Source of the DNA: Halorubrum sp. DM2
GTDB lineage: Archaea > Halobacteriota > Halobacteria > Halobacteriales > Haloferacaceae
Assembly (NCBI RefSeq): GCF_901686465.1
Contig: NZ_LR594487.1
Span: 124,001-188,000, forward strand
Direction: 5' to 3'
Length of the DNA stretch: 64,000 bases
Below, piece by piece: positions 25,563-34,275 of this stretch (position 1 is its first letter; every line of letters begins with the position of its first letter). The notes beneath the pieces were generated by a model. It was given only the letters and a program-made list of their open reading frames with translations. It was not told the DNA's origin and did not search any database. The position numbers were made by a program, and so were the translations under genes.

Positions 25563-26663
25563 TCAGTCGAACCGCCCGCGGCGGTACTGGACCGGCCAGT
25601 CGGCCTCTTCGCCGAGTTCGTGGGCGGCCTCAAGCGGCCAGTGGGGGTGCCGGAGCATTTCGCGGCCGAGCGCGACCAGATCGGCCCGCCCGTTCCTGAT
25701 CAGGGCGTCGGCGTGGGTCGGCTCCGTGATCCCGCCGACCGCGGCGACTGGCACGTCGGTGCCCTCGCGGATCGCCTCGGCGTAGGGGACCTGATACCCC
25801 GGTCCCGCGCTGGGGATCTGCTGGTCGGGGGAGATCCCGCCGCCGGAGACGTCGATCAGGTCGGCTCCGGCCTCGGCGAGCGCGGGGGCCAGCCGGACCG
25901 AGTCGTCCACGTCCCACGAGTCGCGGTCGGGGAGCCAGTCCGTCGCGGAGATGCGGACGAAGACGGGATCGCCGTCGGGCCAGACCTCGCGGACGGCCGC
26001 GACGACCTCGCGCAGGAGTCGAGTGCGGTTCTCGAAGCTCCCGCCGTACTCGTCGTCCCGGTCGTTGGTGACCGGCGAGAGGAACTGGTGAAGCAGGTAG
26101 CCGTGGGCGGCGTGGACCTCCGCCACCTCGAAGCCGATCTCACGCGCGCGCTCCGCGGCGGCCGCGAACGACTCGATCACCTCGTCGATCCCCTCGGCGT
26201 CCAGCCGCCGGGTGTCGGTCAGGTCGCCCGCGTCGACGCTCGGATGCGGGTACGGCTCGTCGGTCGCGGAGACGGTCTCCCAGCCGTCCGGCTCGTCGGC
26301 GGGGATGGGGTCGCTCCCCTCGGCCGGCGGGCGGTGCGAGGCCTTCCGTCCGGCGTGGGCCAGCTGGATCCCCGGGGTCGCGCCCTGCGACCGCACGAAC
26401 TCGACGATCGGTTCGATCGCCTCGGCGTGCTCGTCGGACCAGATCCCGAGGCAGTTCGGCGTGATCCGTCCCTCGGGCGCGACGGCCGTCGCCTCGGTCA
26501 TCACGACCCCGGCACCGCCGGCGGCCCGGGAGCCGAGGTGGACCCGGTGCCAGTCGTTCGCCAGCCCGTCGTCGGCGGAGTACTGGCACATCGGCGACAG
26601 CATGACGCGATTCCGGAACTCCGCGTCGCGCAGCGTGAGCGGCGTGAACAGGGTGTCGGTCAC
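25563..26663 (-). CDS. Old yellow enzyme-family NADH:flavin oxidoreductase (YqjM-like)
   Basis: 366 residues, FMN-binding TIM barrel that reduces activated C=C bonds of enones. It aligns well with the YqjM class: regulatory Cys26 in SPMCQYSA, substrate histidines in IQLAHAGRKAS and EVHAAHGYLLHQF, the SPVTNDRDDEYGGSFENRTR core, and late phosphate-binding VGGI and LGREMLRHP. Monomeric gene with its own promoter region; physiological substrate unknown. Confidence 0.93.
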   Translation of the reverse strand: MTDTLFTPLTLRDAEFRNRVMLSPMCQYSADDGLANDWHRVHLGSRAAGGAGVVMTEATAVAPEGRITPNCLGIWSDEHAEAIEPIVEFVRSQGATPGIQLAHAGRKASHRPPAEGSDPIPADEPDGWETVSATDEPYPHPSVDAGDLTDTRRLDAEGIDEVIESFAAAAERAREIGFEVAEVHAAHGYLLHQFLSPVTNDRDDEYGGSFENRTRLLREVVAAVREVWPDGDPVFVRISATDWLPDRDSWDVDDSVRLAPALAEAGADLIDVSGGGISPDQQIPSAGPGYQVPYAEAIREGTDVPVAAVGGITEPTHADALIRNGRADLVALGREMLRHPHWPLEAAHELGEEADWPVQYRRGRFD

Positions 26664-26776
26664 GAGCGGGTGAACGACCGCCGGGATCTAAGACCCTCCG
26701 ATCACCCGTGCGGATCGCCGCGGCCGGTTTAGGCCGACCGAAATCTATATGCCCGCCCCTCCCTGACCGGGTAGTA

Positions 26777-26938
26777 ATGACAACGGGAGACCGGATCGAG
26801 CGGGACGTCGAGTCGGCGGCCGACGAACGGCCGACCGTCGCCGCGACCCGCTGTTCGCAAGAGCGGACCGTCTTCACCGAACAGGGCAACACCGACGCGT
26901 GGATCGCGACCGACCTCACGGTCGATCTGGAACGGTAG
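26777..26938 (+). CDS. Small acidic haloarchaeal protein, about 53 residues
   Basis: 53 residues. The C-terminal VFTEQGNTDAWIATDLTVDL resembles a family of about 55-residue haloarchaeal proteins with a conserved N-x-x-AW-I core (I believe DUF7331). No function known. TATA-like AATCTATAT (26742-26750) lies 27-35 bases before the ATG, supporting this start over the in-frame upstream codons. Confidence 0.6.
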   Translation: MTTGDRIERDVESAADERPTVAATRCSQERTVFTEQGNTDAWIATDLTVDLER

Positions 26939-27045
26939 CGAACCGCTTCGCCGAACATCTCCGCTGAACGCTTCCACCAGACCTCTCCGCCGATTCCGCC
27001 GGACCGCGGTGTCCCTCTCCGTCCGCCGCTCGGCGACGCCGGCCC

Positions 27046-27648
27046 TCACTCTTCGGAGCGCACGGCGTCTTCCGATGACCCGGAAGCTCGCGTCGTCGAC
27101 GCGACTTCCGCCTCCGCGCCCCCCTCGTGCGCGCCTTTCTCCCGGTTGCGTCGCTCGTCGACGAGCGCGCGGATCCGGTCGAGGATCGCGTCGTACCGGC
27201 CTCGGTCGGAGCCCTTCTCGAAGTACGCGTCCGCGCCGGCACCGAACGCCGCCGCTTCCCCCTCCTCACTCGGACACGTGGTGTAGAACACGACCGGAAG
27301 CCTAGGATCCGTCTCGCGCAGCCGTTCGGCCAGCTCTACCCCGGTTCCGTCCGGGAGGCGCTGTTCCGTCACGACGCAGTCGACCGCGACCCGCTCGCCG
27401 TCGACCTCGACGCCCGCGTCGACGGCGTCGAGCGCGTCCGCGGCGCAGTCCACGGAGCGGACCCGAATCCGACCGGTGTGCCGCCGTGCGAACGCCTCCA
27501 GTAGCTCCGCGGAGCGGACGTTCGGCTCGACGTGGAGGACGGTGGTCGGCTCTCGGTCGGCGATTTCGGACCCATCGGTGGGCGATTCGGTTCGGTCGGC
27601 GGCTGCGTGCGGGTCTGCGCGTGTGTCGGACGGTGAGTGGTCAGTCAT
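27046..27648 (-). CDS. Receiver-domain protein with Glu at the phosphorylation site
   Basis: 200 residues. Residues about 35-160 form a CheY-like receiver: LHVEPN at the acidic pocket, TEQRLPDGTG around the phospho-acceptor position, Thr123 in VVFYT, and Lys145 in YFEKGSD. The phospho-acceptor Asp is Glu95, and the pocket's paired acids are reduced to Glu41. It is probably a constitutively active-like or unphosphorylated pseudo-receiver. The N-terminal 33 and C-terminal 40 residues are charged and disordered. No output domain and no adjacent kinase, so partners are unknown. Confidence 0.85.
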   Translation of the reverse strand: MTDHSPSDTRADPHAAADRTESPTDGSEIADREPTTVLHVEPNVRSAELLEAFARRHTGRIRVRSVDCAADALDAVDAGVEVDGERVAVDCVVTEQRLPDGTGVELAERLRETDPRLPVVFYTTCPSEEGEAAAFGAGADAYFEKGSDRGRYDAILDRIRALVDERRNREKGAHEGGAEAEVASTTRASGSSEDAVRSEE

Positions 27649-27683
27649 GTGTTGTGGTGGCGGGGCGACGACTCTGCGGGAAG

Positions 27684-27702
27684 CAACTTACTACGAAAGT
27701 TG
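27684..27702. promoter_or_regulatory. Inverted repeat upstream of the pseudo-receiver gene
   Basis: CAACTTACTACGAAAGTTG: arms CAACTT and AAGTTG around seven bases, 36-54 bases upstream of the start at 27648 in an A/T-rich region. It could be an operator; no regulator is identified. Confidence 0.35.
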
Positions 27703-27885
27703 TTATCTTTCTTCATATTATCTTCCGGGCGTCACCGGCATAATGATTGCGCGATCACCGTTGTCACGGCCCGCAAGGCCGATTATTCGGTAGTACAACG
27801 AGAAAAACCACCGGACGCCGGGCGGCCGGTAGCAGAAAATTGATCCGGAAAACCGGTCGCGAACCGTCGACCCACTTCTCGCCGC

Positions 27886-29163
27886 TTACGCGAACAGGTT
27901 GCGGGCCTCGCGGACCGCGTCGACGAGCGCGTCGACCTCCTCGACGGTGTTGTAGAAGTAGAAGGAGGCGCGCGCCGAGGCGGCGACGCCCATCTCGTCG
28001 TGGAGCGGCTGCGTACAGTGGTCGCCGGCGCGGATCGCGACGCCGTAGTCGTTGAGGATGCTGGAGAGGTCGTGCGCGTGGACGCCGTCGACGTTGAACG
28101 CGACGAGTCCGCCGCGGTCGTCGCCCGGCGGGCCGTAGATCTCGACGCCGCCGAGCGCCTCCAGTTCGTCGTAGGCGTACTCGGCCAGCAGGTCCTCGTG
28201 GGCCTCGATCCGGTCCATCCCGATCTCCTCCAGATACTCTATCGCGGCCGCGAGACCGATCCCCTGCGCGATGGAGGGCGTGCCGGCCTCGAACTTCCAC
28301 GGGAGGTCCTCCCACGTGGAGTCCTCGAAGGAGACGCGCCGGATCATGTCGCCGCCGTAGAGGTACGGCTGCATCCCCTCTAAGATCTCCTCGCGGCCGT
28401 ACAGCGCGCCGATACCGGTCGGCCCGCACATCTTGTGGCCGGAGAACGCGAGGAAATCGACGCCGAGCTCCTCGACGTCGACCGGTCGCGTCGGCACCGA
28501 CTGCGCGGCGTCGGCGAAGATCAGCGCGTCGCGGTCGTGCACCAACTCGGCCAGCTCGCCGATCGGGTTCACGGTGCCGAGCGTGTTCGAGACGTGGACG
28601 ACGGAGACCATCTCGGTGTCGTCGTCGATGAGTTCGGCCGCGTGGTCCATGTCGAGTCGCCCCCCGTCGGTGACGTCGATGAAGCGCACGTCGGCACCGG
28701 TCCGCTTGCCGATCTGCTGCCAGGTGACGAGCGAGGCGTGGTGTTCCATCTCGCTGAGGACGACGTTGTCGCCCGGACCCAGCTCTTCGAGTCCCCACGC
28801 GTAGGCGACGAGGTTCATCGCCTCCGTCGTGTTCTTGGTGAAGACGATCTCCTCGCGGCCCGCGGCACCGATGAAGTCGGCGACCGCGTCGTGGGCCTCC
28901 TCGTAGGCCACGGAGGCCTCCTGGCTCAACTGGTGGATCCCGCGGTGGACGTTCGCGTTGTAGCTCCGGTAGTAGTCGGAGATGGTGTCGACCACCGGGT
29001 CGGGCGTGTGCGAGGTCGCCGCGTTGTCGAGGTAGACGAGCGGCGTGTCGTCGCCCTCGCCCTCGCCCGCGGTCTCGGGGTCCCCGCCGACCTTCCGGTC
29101 GAGGATCGGGAAGTCGGCGCGGAGCGCCTCCACGTCGAACGGGTACTGTCCTTGAACTCCCAT
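27886..29163 (-). CDS. sufS: Cysteine desulfurase SufS
   Basis: 425 residues, PLP enzyme that removes sulfur from cysteine for Fe-S clusters and other sulfur carriers. Landmarks: YLDNAATS (44-51), the SEMEHHASLVTW histidines, HVSNTLGT, Lys244 in FSGHKMCGPTG (PLP Schiff base), and the persulfide Cys in RAGDHCTQPLH near residue 384. The class II (SufS/CsdA) spacing is clear. No sufBCD genes lie alongside. The start at 29163 (MGVQGQYPFDVEALRADFP) is favoured over one ten codons earlier. Confidence 0.93.
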   Translation of the reverse strand: MGVQGQYPFDVEALRADFPILDRKVGGDPETAGEGEGDDTPLVYLDNAATSHTPDPVVDTISDYYRSYNANVHRGIHQLSQEASVAYEEAHDAVADFIGAAGREEIVFTKNTTEAMNLVAYAWGLEELGPGDNVVLSEMEHHASLVTWQQIGKRTGADVRFIDVTDGGRLDMDHAAELIDDDTEMVSVVHVSNTLGTVNPIGELAELVHDRDALIFADAAQSVPTRPVDVEELGVDFLAFSGHKMCGPTGIGALYGREEILEGMQPYLYGGDMIRRVSFEDSTWEDLPWKFEAGTPSIAQGIGLAAAIEYLEEIGMDRIEAHEDLLAEYAYDELEALGGVEIYGPPGDDRGGLVAFNVDGVHAHDLSSILNDYGVAIRAGDHCTQPLHDEMGVAASARASFYFYNTVEEVDALVDAVREARNLFA

Positions 29164-29251
29164 TACCCGATATGGGGTCCCGAACACTAACACACCTTCG
29201 GTCCGGTACGTCTTGCGGGTACCGCGGACGCCGGGAAATCCGGCGCTCCGC

Positions 29252-29590
29252 CTACTCTCCCCAGTCCGGGTTCGCCCGCGGCGGCGAGAAGATGTCGTAG
29301 CCGACGACCGGTTCGTCGCCGCGGTTCGCCGCGGCGTGGGGCTCGCCGCCGGGGATCACGTACGTGTCGCCCGCCTCGACGACGCGCTCCTCCCCGTCGA
29401 CCACGAACGTGATCGACCCCGCGGTTATGGTTCCGATCTGCTCGTGCGGGTGGTCGTGTTCCGGTACCGCCTCGCCCGGGTCGATCTCGAACCGCTGGAT
29501 GCTCATCTCCTCGCCGACGGCCCCCTGCGTGAGGAACACGCCGTCGACCGCCTCGACCGCCTCCACGTCCGCGTCCGGTACGACGTCCAT
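29252..29590 (-). CDS. Cupin-domain protein
   Basis: 112 residues, single cupin barrel. Motif 1 is G-E-A-V-P-E-H-D-H-P-H-E-Q (about 53-64) giving His and Glu metal ligands; motif 2 is PGGEPHAAAN near residue 92 with the third His. Small cupins of this kind are metal-dependent enzymes or sensors; the substrate cannot be told from sequence. It lies between sufS and the YcaO gene on the same strand, with gaps of about 60-90 bases, so cotranscription is possible. Confidence 0.85.
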   Translation of the reverse strand: MDVVPDADVEAVEAVDGVFLTQGAVGEEMSIQRFEIDPGEAVPEHDHPHEQIGTITAGSITFVVDGEERVVEAGDTYVIPGGEPHAAANRGDEPVVGYDIFSPPRANPDWGE

Positions 29591-29647
29591 ACGCGTCCCC
29601 CCGACCCGGAGCCACCTAAATCCGCGGGAGCGGTCCGTCCCGCTCCG

Positions 29648-31339
29648 TCACGGGAACGGGTGGTACTCCCGGTCGAGCGCCGGCTCGAACCCCATCGACC
29701 GCGGCACCTCGCGGGCGCGGTCGCCGAAGAACGGCTCGCCGGTGAAAAGCGGCTGCGCGCCCGGGACCAGCACCCGGACGGCCTCGAAGCCCAGCGCCGC
29801 GAGGTCACGCGTCGTCACCCGCGCGACGTACGGGTCGAGTCCGACGCGCTCGACGCGGTCGACGACGGCCGCCAGCTCCTCGGTCCCCGACGGCTCCGGC
29901 TCTCCCACCTCCGCGGCCGAGACGGTTGCGTCCGGATCGAAGAACGCCGCCGTCTCGGCCGGCCGATCGGCGTGGTGGCCGATCGCCGCGCCCTGCTCGT
30001 CGGCCGCCTCTCGTCCCATCGAGCGCAGTTCCGTCCAGTTCTGGAGCGCCTCGGCGAGCGCGCTCCGCGCCGCCGCGGCCGGGTCGAGGTCGGCACCCGA
30101 CCCCGCGGCGAACCGCGGCCACTCGCCCTCGCGCTCGACCGCGACCGCGACGACGGGCACGTCCATGTCGGTCGTGACGAGCAGCGGCGTCGCCGACAGC
30201 GACTCCGCGCGCGCCCGCTTCTCCAGCTCGGCGAACCCCGGATCGTCGACGTCGAGTCCGAGCGGCTCCGTTTCGGAGTACCAGCTGATCATCGTCGCGT
30301 CGCGCTCGATCGCCTCGTACAGCCCCGAGAGCGCGGCGTCCGGCCCGGAGCTGCCCAGCCCGAGCCCGGTCGTGATCGGCGGCCGATACCGGCGCTCCGG
30401 CGGCGGGAAGTGGACGAACTCCGCCGGGAGGCTCGCCGGCTCGCCGGTTCCGAGACGCTCGCCGCGCACCCACGCCAGCCGGTCGTCCCGGTCGTACGCC
30501 TCGGCCCCGTCGGGGCGGACGAACGCGTCCGGCGTCACGGGGTTCGGGACGTTCGCGGCCGGCGCGCGCGTGAACGACGCCTCGCGGTAGATCCCGGCCG
30601 CGTACCGCTCTAACCCCTCGCCGAGCGCCTTCATGAACGCGGCGTCCCAGTCGGCCGCCGCGCCGCCGCCGAAGTCGACCGCGTCGCCGTCCGAGAAGGG
30701 CGTCGTGTCCGCGACCCGCGCGACGTAGTACGGCACGGGGAACGACTCCTGCTCGCCGACCTCGCTCAGGGGGCCGATACGGGGGTCGACCGCGCGCTCC
30801 GCGCGGTCGATCGTCTCGTCGAGGCCGCGCTCGACGTGGTCTCTCGGGAGCGCGTCGTCTGGGTCGACGCCGCAGCCGCAGCCCGGAACGGGCAGCAGCG
30901 TCCGCTCGCCGCCGGGCACCTCGACGACGGTGTCCGCCACCGGGTCGCCGGCGAGCAGTCGGATCGCCCGTCGCCCCGCCACCGCGCCGGCGTAGCGCAC
31001 CGCGGACCGGCGGCCCGTCGGCGCGTCGACCGGCTCCGCCCCGCCGCTCTCGACGCGGGCGCGTAGGCAGTCGTAGCAGGCGTCGTCGAAGACGGTCACC
31101 GCGGCGTCGAGGTCGGCGAGGGGGACGCCCCCCAGCCCGCCGACCTCGACGGCGATCCAGCGGTCGAGCAGTTCGTTCGCGGCCGCGAACGACGACGACC
31201 CGGCGGTGTCGACGACGACCGCCAAGTCGAACCCATCGAGCAGGTCCGGCTCGACCGGCATCGCGTTCACGTCGACGTCCCCGAGCGCGGCGCTTACGGC
31301 CTCGACTGCGGGACCGTCGCCGACAAGTCCGATGTCCAT
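29648..31339 (-). CDS. YcaO protein fused to N-terminal E1-like (ocin-ThiF-like) domain
   Basis: 563 residues. Residues 1-165 resemble the E1-like partner of azoline cyclodehydratases: a Rossmann-like start (GLVGDGPAVEAV) and four cysteines, Cys88/Cys91 and Cys154/Cys156, fitting a structural zinc. Residues about 200-563 are YcaO, with ATP/Mg-binding glutamates in GEGLER (241/244), YEAIER (342/345) and LAEALQNW (430). The protein ends in PFP, recalling the PxPxP tail of cyclodehydratases. YcaO enzymes use ATP to activate backbone amides to make azolines or thioamides. No precursor peptide is seen nearby, so the target may be a housekeeping protein. A cysteine desulfurase lies on the same strand. 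Confidence 0.85.
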   Translation of the reverse strand: MDIGLVGDGPAVEAVSAALGDVDVNAMPVEPDLLDGFDLAVVVDTAGSSSFAAANELLDRWIAVEVGGLGGVPLADLDAAVTVFDDACYDCLRARVESGGAEPVDAPTGRRSAVRYAGAVAGRRAIRLLAGDPVADTVVEVPGGERTLLPVPGCGCGVDPDDALPRDHVERGLDETIDRAERAVDPRIGPLSEVGEQESFPVPYYVARVADTTPFSDGDAVDFGGGAAADWDAAFMKALGEGLERYAAGIYREASFTRAPAANVPNPVTPDAFVRPDGAEAYDRDDRLAWVRGERLGTGEPASLPAEFVHFPPPERRYRPPITTGLGLGSSGPDAALSGLYEAIERDATMISWYSETEPLGLDVDDPGFAELEKRARAESLSATPLLVTTDMDVPVVAVAVEREGEWPRFAAGSGADLDPAAAARSALAEALQNWTELRSMGREAADEQGAAIGHHADRPAETAAFFDPDATVSAAEVGEPEPSGTEELAAVVDRVERVGLDPYVARVTTRDLAALGFEAVRVLVPGAQPLFTGEPFFGDRAREVPRSMGFEPALDREYHPFP

Positions 31340-31361
31340 ACCCGGTCGACGCGAGGGGTCG

Positions 31362-31410
31362 AAAAAAAGCCGCGGGTCCGTGGTGCGAGCGCGCCCGCGC
31401 CACGGACCCG
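31362..31410 (-). terminator. Hairpin plus T-run after tbsP
   Basis: On the minus strand an 11-base perfect stem (CGGGTCCGTGG and its complement, 31373-31383 with 31400-31410) is followed by seven T residues (31362-31368). It looks like an intrinsic terminator for tbsP, ending only about 25 bases before the YcaO start codon. Confidence 0.6.
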
Positions 31411-31461
31411 TGGTCGGAAAATCGGAGCGGAGGTGAGCGGCGTCGGGCGGCGGGGGAGCGG

Positions 31462-32283
31462 TCAGGCCGGGGTCGCGGCCATCAGATCGGCGGCCTCGAC
31501 GGCCAGTTCCTCGGCGTCGACGCCCTGAAGGCGCTCGTCGCCGAGCTTCAGCCGGAGCCGCGGTCGGCCGACGTCGATCGGGACCTTCTCGGTGTCGATG
31601 ATCCCGAGGTCTTCGAGCCGGGTCTTCGTCCGGGAGAACGTCGCCTTCGAGGCGATGCCGACGTCCTCGCCCCACTTCGAGATGTCGTAGAGGAGCACGT
31701 CGTTCTTCGCCGCGACGAGCAGCGAGACGGTCACCTCGTCGAGGTCGACACCCCCGTCGCCCTCGGTCGCGGCGAGCACGGCGTCGAAGTCGGCGCGGGC
31801 CTCCGCGCCGATCTCGGACTCCAGCGTCTCGCGGACCCGGCTGATCGCCGGCGTGCGGAGCGTGTACGTCGCCGCGTCGTCGAACGCGCTCCGGTGGGTC
31901 TCGTACACCTCGTCGACGAACTCGCCGTCGTCGGTCGAGAGCGCGGCGACGCCCTCCCCGACGGTGACCAGCGCGACGACCCGGGACGGGGAGACGAACA
32001 GCGCGTTGTCGACCTCGCCGTCGAGCACCCGGAGATCCAAGGCCCCGTCGGCGACGAGGTCCGCGGCTCGGGACGCGACGACGAAGTCGTCGAACACGTC
32101 CTTGAGCGTTCGTTCGTCCGCGAGCATCGACAGCGTCGGGAGGTCGTCCCGCCCGACGGCGGTCTCGACCAGCGATTCGATCGTCTCCGCCGACGGGTCC
32201 ACGACGAGCAGTTCGTCGTCGTCCCCGGCGAAGGCCGCTTCGAGCGCCGCCTCGACGTCGGACTCCAGTAAATTCGACACCAT
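31462..32283 (-). CDS. tbsP: Transcriptional regulator TbsP (DUF5821 family)
   Basis: 273 residues. It matches the haloarchaeal TbsP (TrmB suppressor protein) family, which in Haloferax acts with TrmB on gluconeogenic genes such as gapII. The N-terminal 180 residues are an acidic ligand- or protein-binding-like domain; the C-terminal part carries a winged helix (VSLLVAAKNDVLLYDISKWGE then GIASKATFSRTKTRLEDLGI). A/T-rich TATA candidates (TTAATATTAAATAC and CTTTTATC on the minus strand) lie upstream. It is divergent from glyA with a 244-base shared control region. Confidence 0.85.
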   Translation of the reverse strand: MVSNLLESDVEAALEAAFAGDDDELLVVDPSAETIESLVETAVGRDDLPTLSMLADERTLKDVFDDFVVASRAADLVADGALDLRVLDGEVDNALFVSPSRVVALVTVGEGVAALSTDDGEFVDEVYETHRSAFDDAATYTLRTPAISRVRETLESEIGAEARADFDAVLAATEGDGGVDLDEVTVSLLVAAKNDVLLYDISKWGEDVGIASKATFSRTKTRLEDLGIIDTEKVPIDVGRPRLRLKLGDERLQGVDAEELAVEAADLMAATPA

Positions 32284-32527
32284 TTATCTCTCCGGATAAA
32301 AGCCGGTTGCGTATTTAATATTAACGGGATTTAGAGGGCGAACAACCTCCGTAGCGGGCCTGAAACGGCTAAAAAGCGGATATTCCGGTCAGTAGAGATG
32401 GAGGCGGTCCGTGCTAGTGCCGGGCCTCGGCGCGTCGGTGGGTGCGGGAGTTCTTCCGGGGGCGCGACGGAGCCAATTTCCGACGGCGACGGAAGGATTA
32501 ATGCGCGGTCGCGCCCGGGTTTCACAC
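32284..32527. promoter_or_regulatory. Divergent control region of tbsP and glyA
   Basis: The tbsP side is A/T-rich (TATTTAATATTAA at 32311-32323). The glyA side carries a GATTAATG TATA-like element at about 32494-32501, 27-34 bases before its ATG. No clear long inverted repeat is seen. Confidence 0.45.
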
Positions 32528-33775
32528 ATGGATCACGAGCACGTCCGGGAAGTCGACCCGGCGGTCGCCGACGCGCTGGCGGGCGAACGCGACAGACAGG
32601 AGCAGACGCTCGCGATGATCGCGAGCGAGAACCACGTGAGCGAGGCGGTCTTGGAGGCGCAGGGGAGCGTCCTCACCAACAAGTACGCCGAGGGGTATCC
32701 GGGGTCGCGCTACTACGCCGGCTGCGAGTACGCCGACGAGGTCGAGGAGCTGGCCGTCGAGCGCGCCAAGGAGCTGTGGGGCGCGGACCACGTCAACGTC
32801 CAGCCCCACTCCGGCACGCAGGCGAATCAAGCGGTGTACTACTCGGTCCTCGAACCGGGCGACAAGATCCTCTCGCTGGAGCTGAACCACGGCGGCCACC
32901 TCTCGCACGGCCACCCCGCGAACTTCACCGGGCAGCTGTACGACGTCGAGCAGTACGAGGTGGACACCGAGACCGGCTACATCGACTACGAGGGGCTCCG
33001 CGAGGCAACCGAGGAGTTCGAGCCGGACATCGTCGTCTCGGGCTACTCTGCGTACCCGCGCACGGTCGAGTGGGAGCGGATCCAGGCCGCCGCCGACGCG
33101 GTCGACGCCTACCACCTCGCGGACATCGCCCACATCACCGGCCTCGTCGCCGCCGGGGTCCACCCCTCCCCGGTGGGCGTCGCCGACTTCGTCACCGGCT
33201 CGACCCACAAGACGATCCGCGCCGGCCGCGGCGGGATCGTGATGTGCGACGAGGAGTTCGCGGACGACGTCGACGCCGCGGTGTTCCCCGGCGGGCAGGG
33301 CGGCCCGCTGATGCATAACATCGCCGGCAAGGCGGTCGGCTTCAAGGAGGCCTTAGCGCCCGAGTTCGAGGCGTACGCACAACAGGTGGTCGACAACGCC
33401 GAGGTGCTCGCCGAGACGCTTCAGGGACACGGCCTCTCTCTGGTCTCCGGCGGGACCGACAACCACCTGATCCTGGCCGACCTGCGCGACTCGCATCCCG
33501 ACCTCTCGGGCGGCGAGGCGGAGGACGCGCTCGCGGCCGCGAACGTCGTCCTCAACGGGAACACGGTGCCCGGCGAGACGCGGTCGCCGTTCGACCCCTC
33601 CGGGATCCGCGCCGGCACCGCCGGACTCACCACGCGCGGGTTCGACGAGGACGCCATCGAGGAGGTCGGCGACCTGATCTACCGCGTCGTCGACGACGTC
33701 GACAGCGAGGACGTGATCTACGAGGTCGGCGAGCGCGTCGTCGAACTCTGTGAGGCGCACCCGCTGTACGAGTAG
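32528..33775 (+). CDS. glyA: Serine hydroxymethyltransferase
   Basis: 415 residues, the usual length. PLP enzyme that interconverts serine and glycine, passing one carbon to folate or its archaeal analogue. Signatures: MIASENHVSEAVLEAQGS, NKYAEGYPGSRYYAGCE, the PLP-binding VTGSTHKTIRAGRGG with the Schiff-base Lys (about 224), and the C-terminal GIRAGTAGLTTRG. The start at ATG 32528 gives MDHEHVREVDP; nine extra upstream codons are possible but unlike the family. Confidence 0.96.
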   Translation: MDHEHVREVDPAVADALAGERDRQEQTLAMIASENHVSEAVLEAQGSVLTNKYAEGYPGSRYYAGCEYADEVEELAVERAKELWGADHVNVQPHSGTQANQAVYYSVLEPGDKILSLELNHGGHLSHGHPANFTGQLYDVEQYEVDTETGYIDYEGLREATEEFEPDIVVSGYSAYPRTVEWERIQAAADAVDAYHLADIAHITGLVAAGVHPSPVGVADFVTGSTHKTIRAGRGGIVMCDEEFADDVDAAVFPGGQGGPLMHNIAGKAVGFKEALAPEFEAYAQQVVDNAEVLAETLQGHGLSLVSGGTDNHLILADLRDSHPDLSGGEAEDALAAANVVLNGNTVPGETRSPFDPSGIRAGTAGLTTRGFDEDAIEEVGDLIYRVVDDVDSEDVIYEVGERVVELCEAHPLYE

Positions 33776-33864
33776 CGACCGGTCGCCACCGCCTTCGACG
33801 ACACCCGCGCCGTCCCGCGGGAGAGATCCGTGCGTAAAAGTGGGGGCGGGTCCCACGGGTCGGT

Positions 33865-34275
33865 ATGGACGCTCCGCCGTTTCTCGCCGCTCGCCTCGAC
33901 CGCGACGCCGCGCCGCTCGCCGTCGGGGACGTGATCGCGTTGCTCGCTCTCCTGACCGTCGGAACGCTCAACCACACCTCGGTCGAGTTCCTGACCGCGA
34001 ACCCGCTGTACCTCCCCGAGGTGTACGCGCCCTTCCTGATCGCGTGGGTCCTGATCGCGCCGCTCGTCGGTGCCTACTCCGCGGGCGCGGCCGAGACCGC
34101 GAAGTCGTCGGTCCCGCTCGTGGTCCGGTCGTGGATCCCCGCCGCGGTCGTCGGCCTCGCGCTCCGCGCGTTCGTCTTCCGGGGCGGTGCCGAACTCAGC
34201 TTCGCCGCGGTGATGCTCGTGTTGGGATCGCTCGCGCTCGGCGGCTGGCGCGCGCTCTACTTCCGGCTTCGCTAA
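33865..34275 (+). CDS. DUF3054 membrane protein
   Basis: 136 residues with four predicted membrane helices (about 20-38, 50-68, 86-104, 112-130). The family signature includes GTLNHTSVEF and WVLIAPLVGAYS, and a conserved Trp-Ile-Pro before helix 3. Function unknown. Its stop codon lies inside the first unit of a 28-base tandem repeat. Confidence 0.85.
   Translation: MDAPPFLAARLDRDAAPLAVGDVIALLALLTVGTLNHTSVEFLTANPLYLPEVYAPFLIAWVLIAPLVGAYSAGAAETAKSSVPLVVRSWIPAAVVGLALRAFVFRGGAELSFAAVMLVLGSLALGGWRALYFRLR

Noticed and set aside
23096..25699. 867-residue plus-strand frame
   Set aside because: It lies opposite the coiled-coil protein and the GNAT gene, whose own frames have recognisable motifs; this frame is Ser/Arg/Val shadow sequence.
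32331..32525. 64-residue minus-strand frame in the tbsP-glyA gap
   Set aside because: Composition is Arg/Pro/Ser without a family, and it overlaps the probable promoters of both genes.
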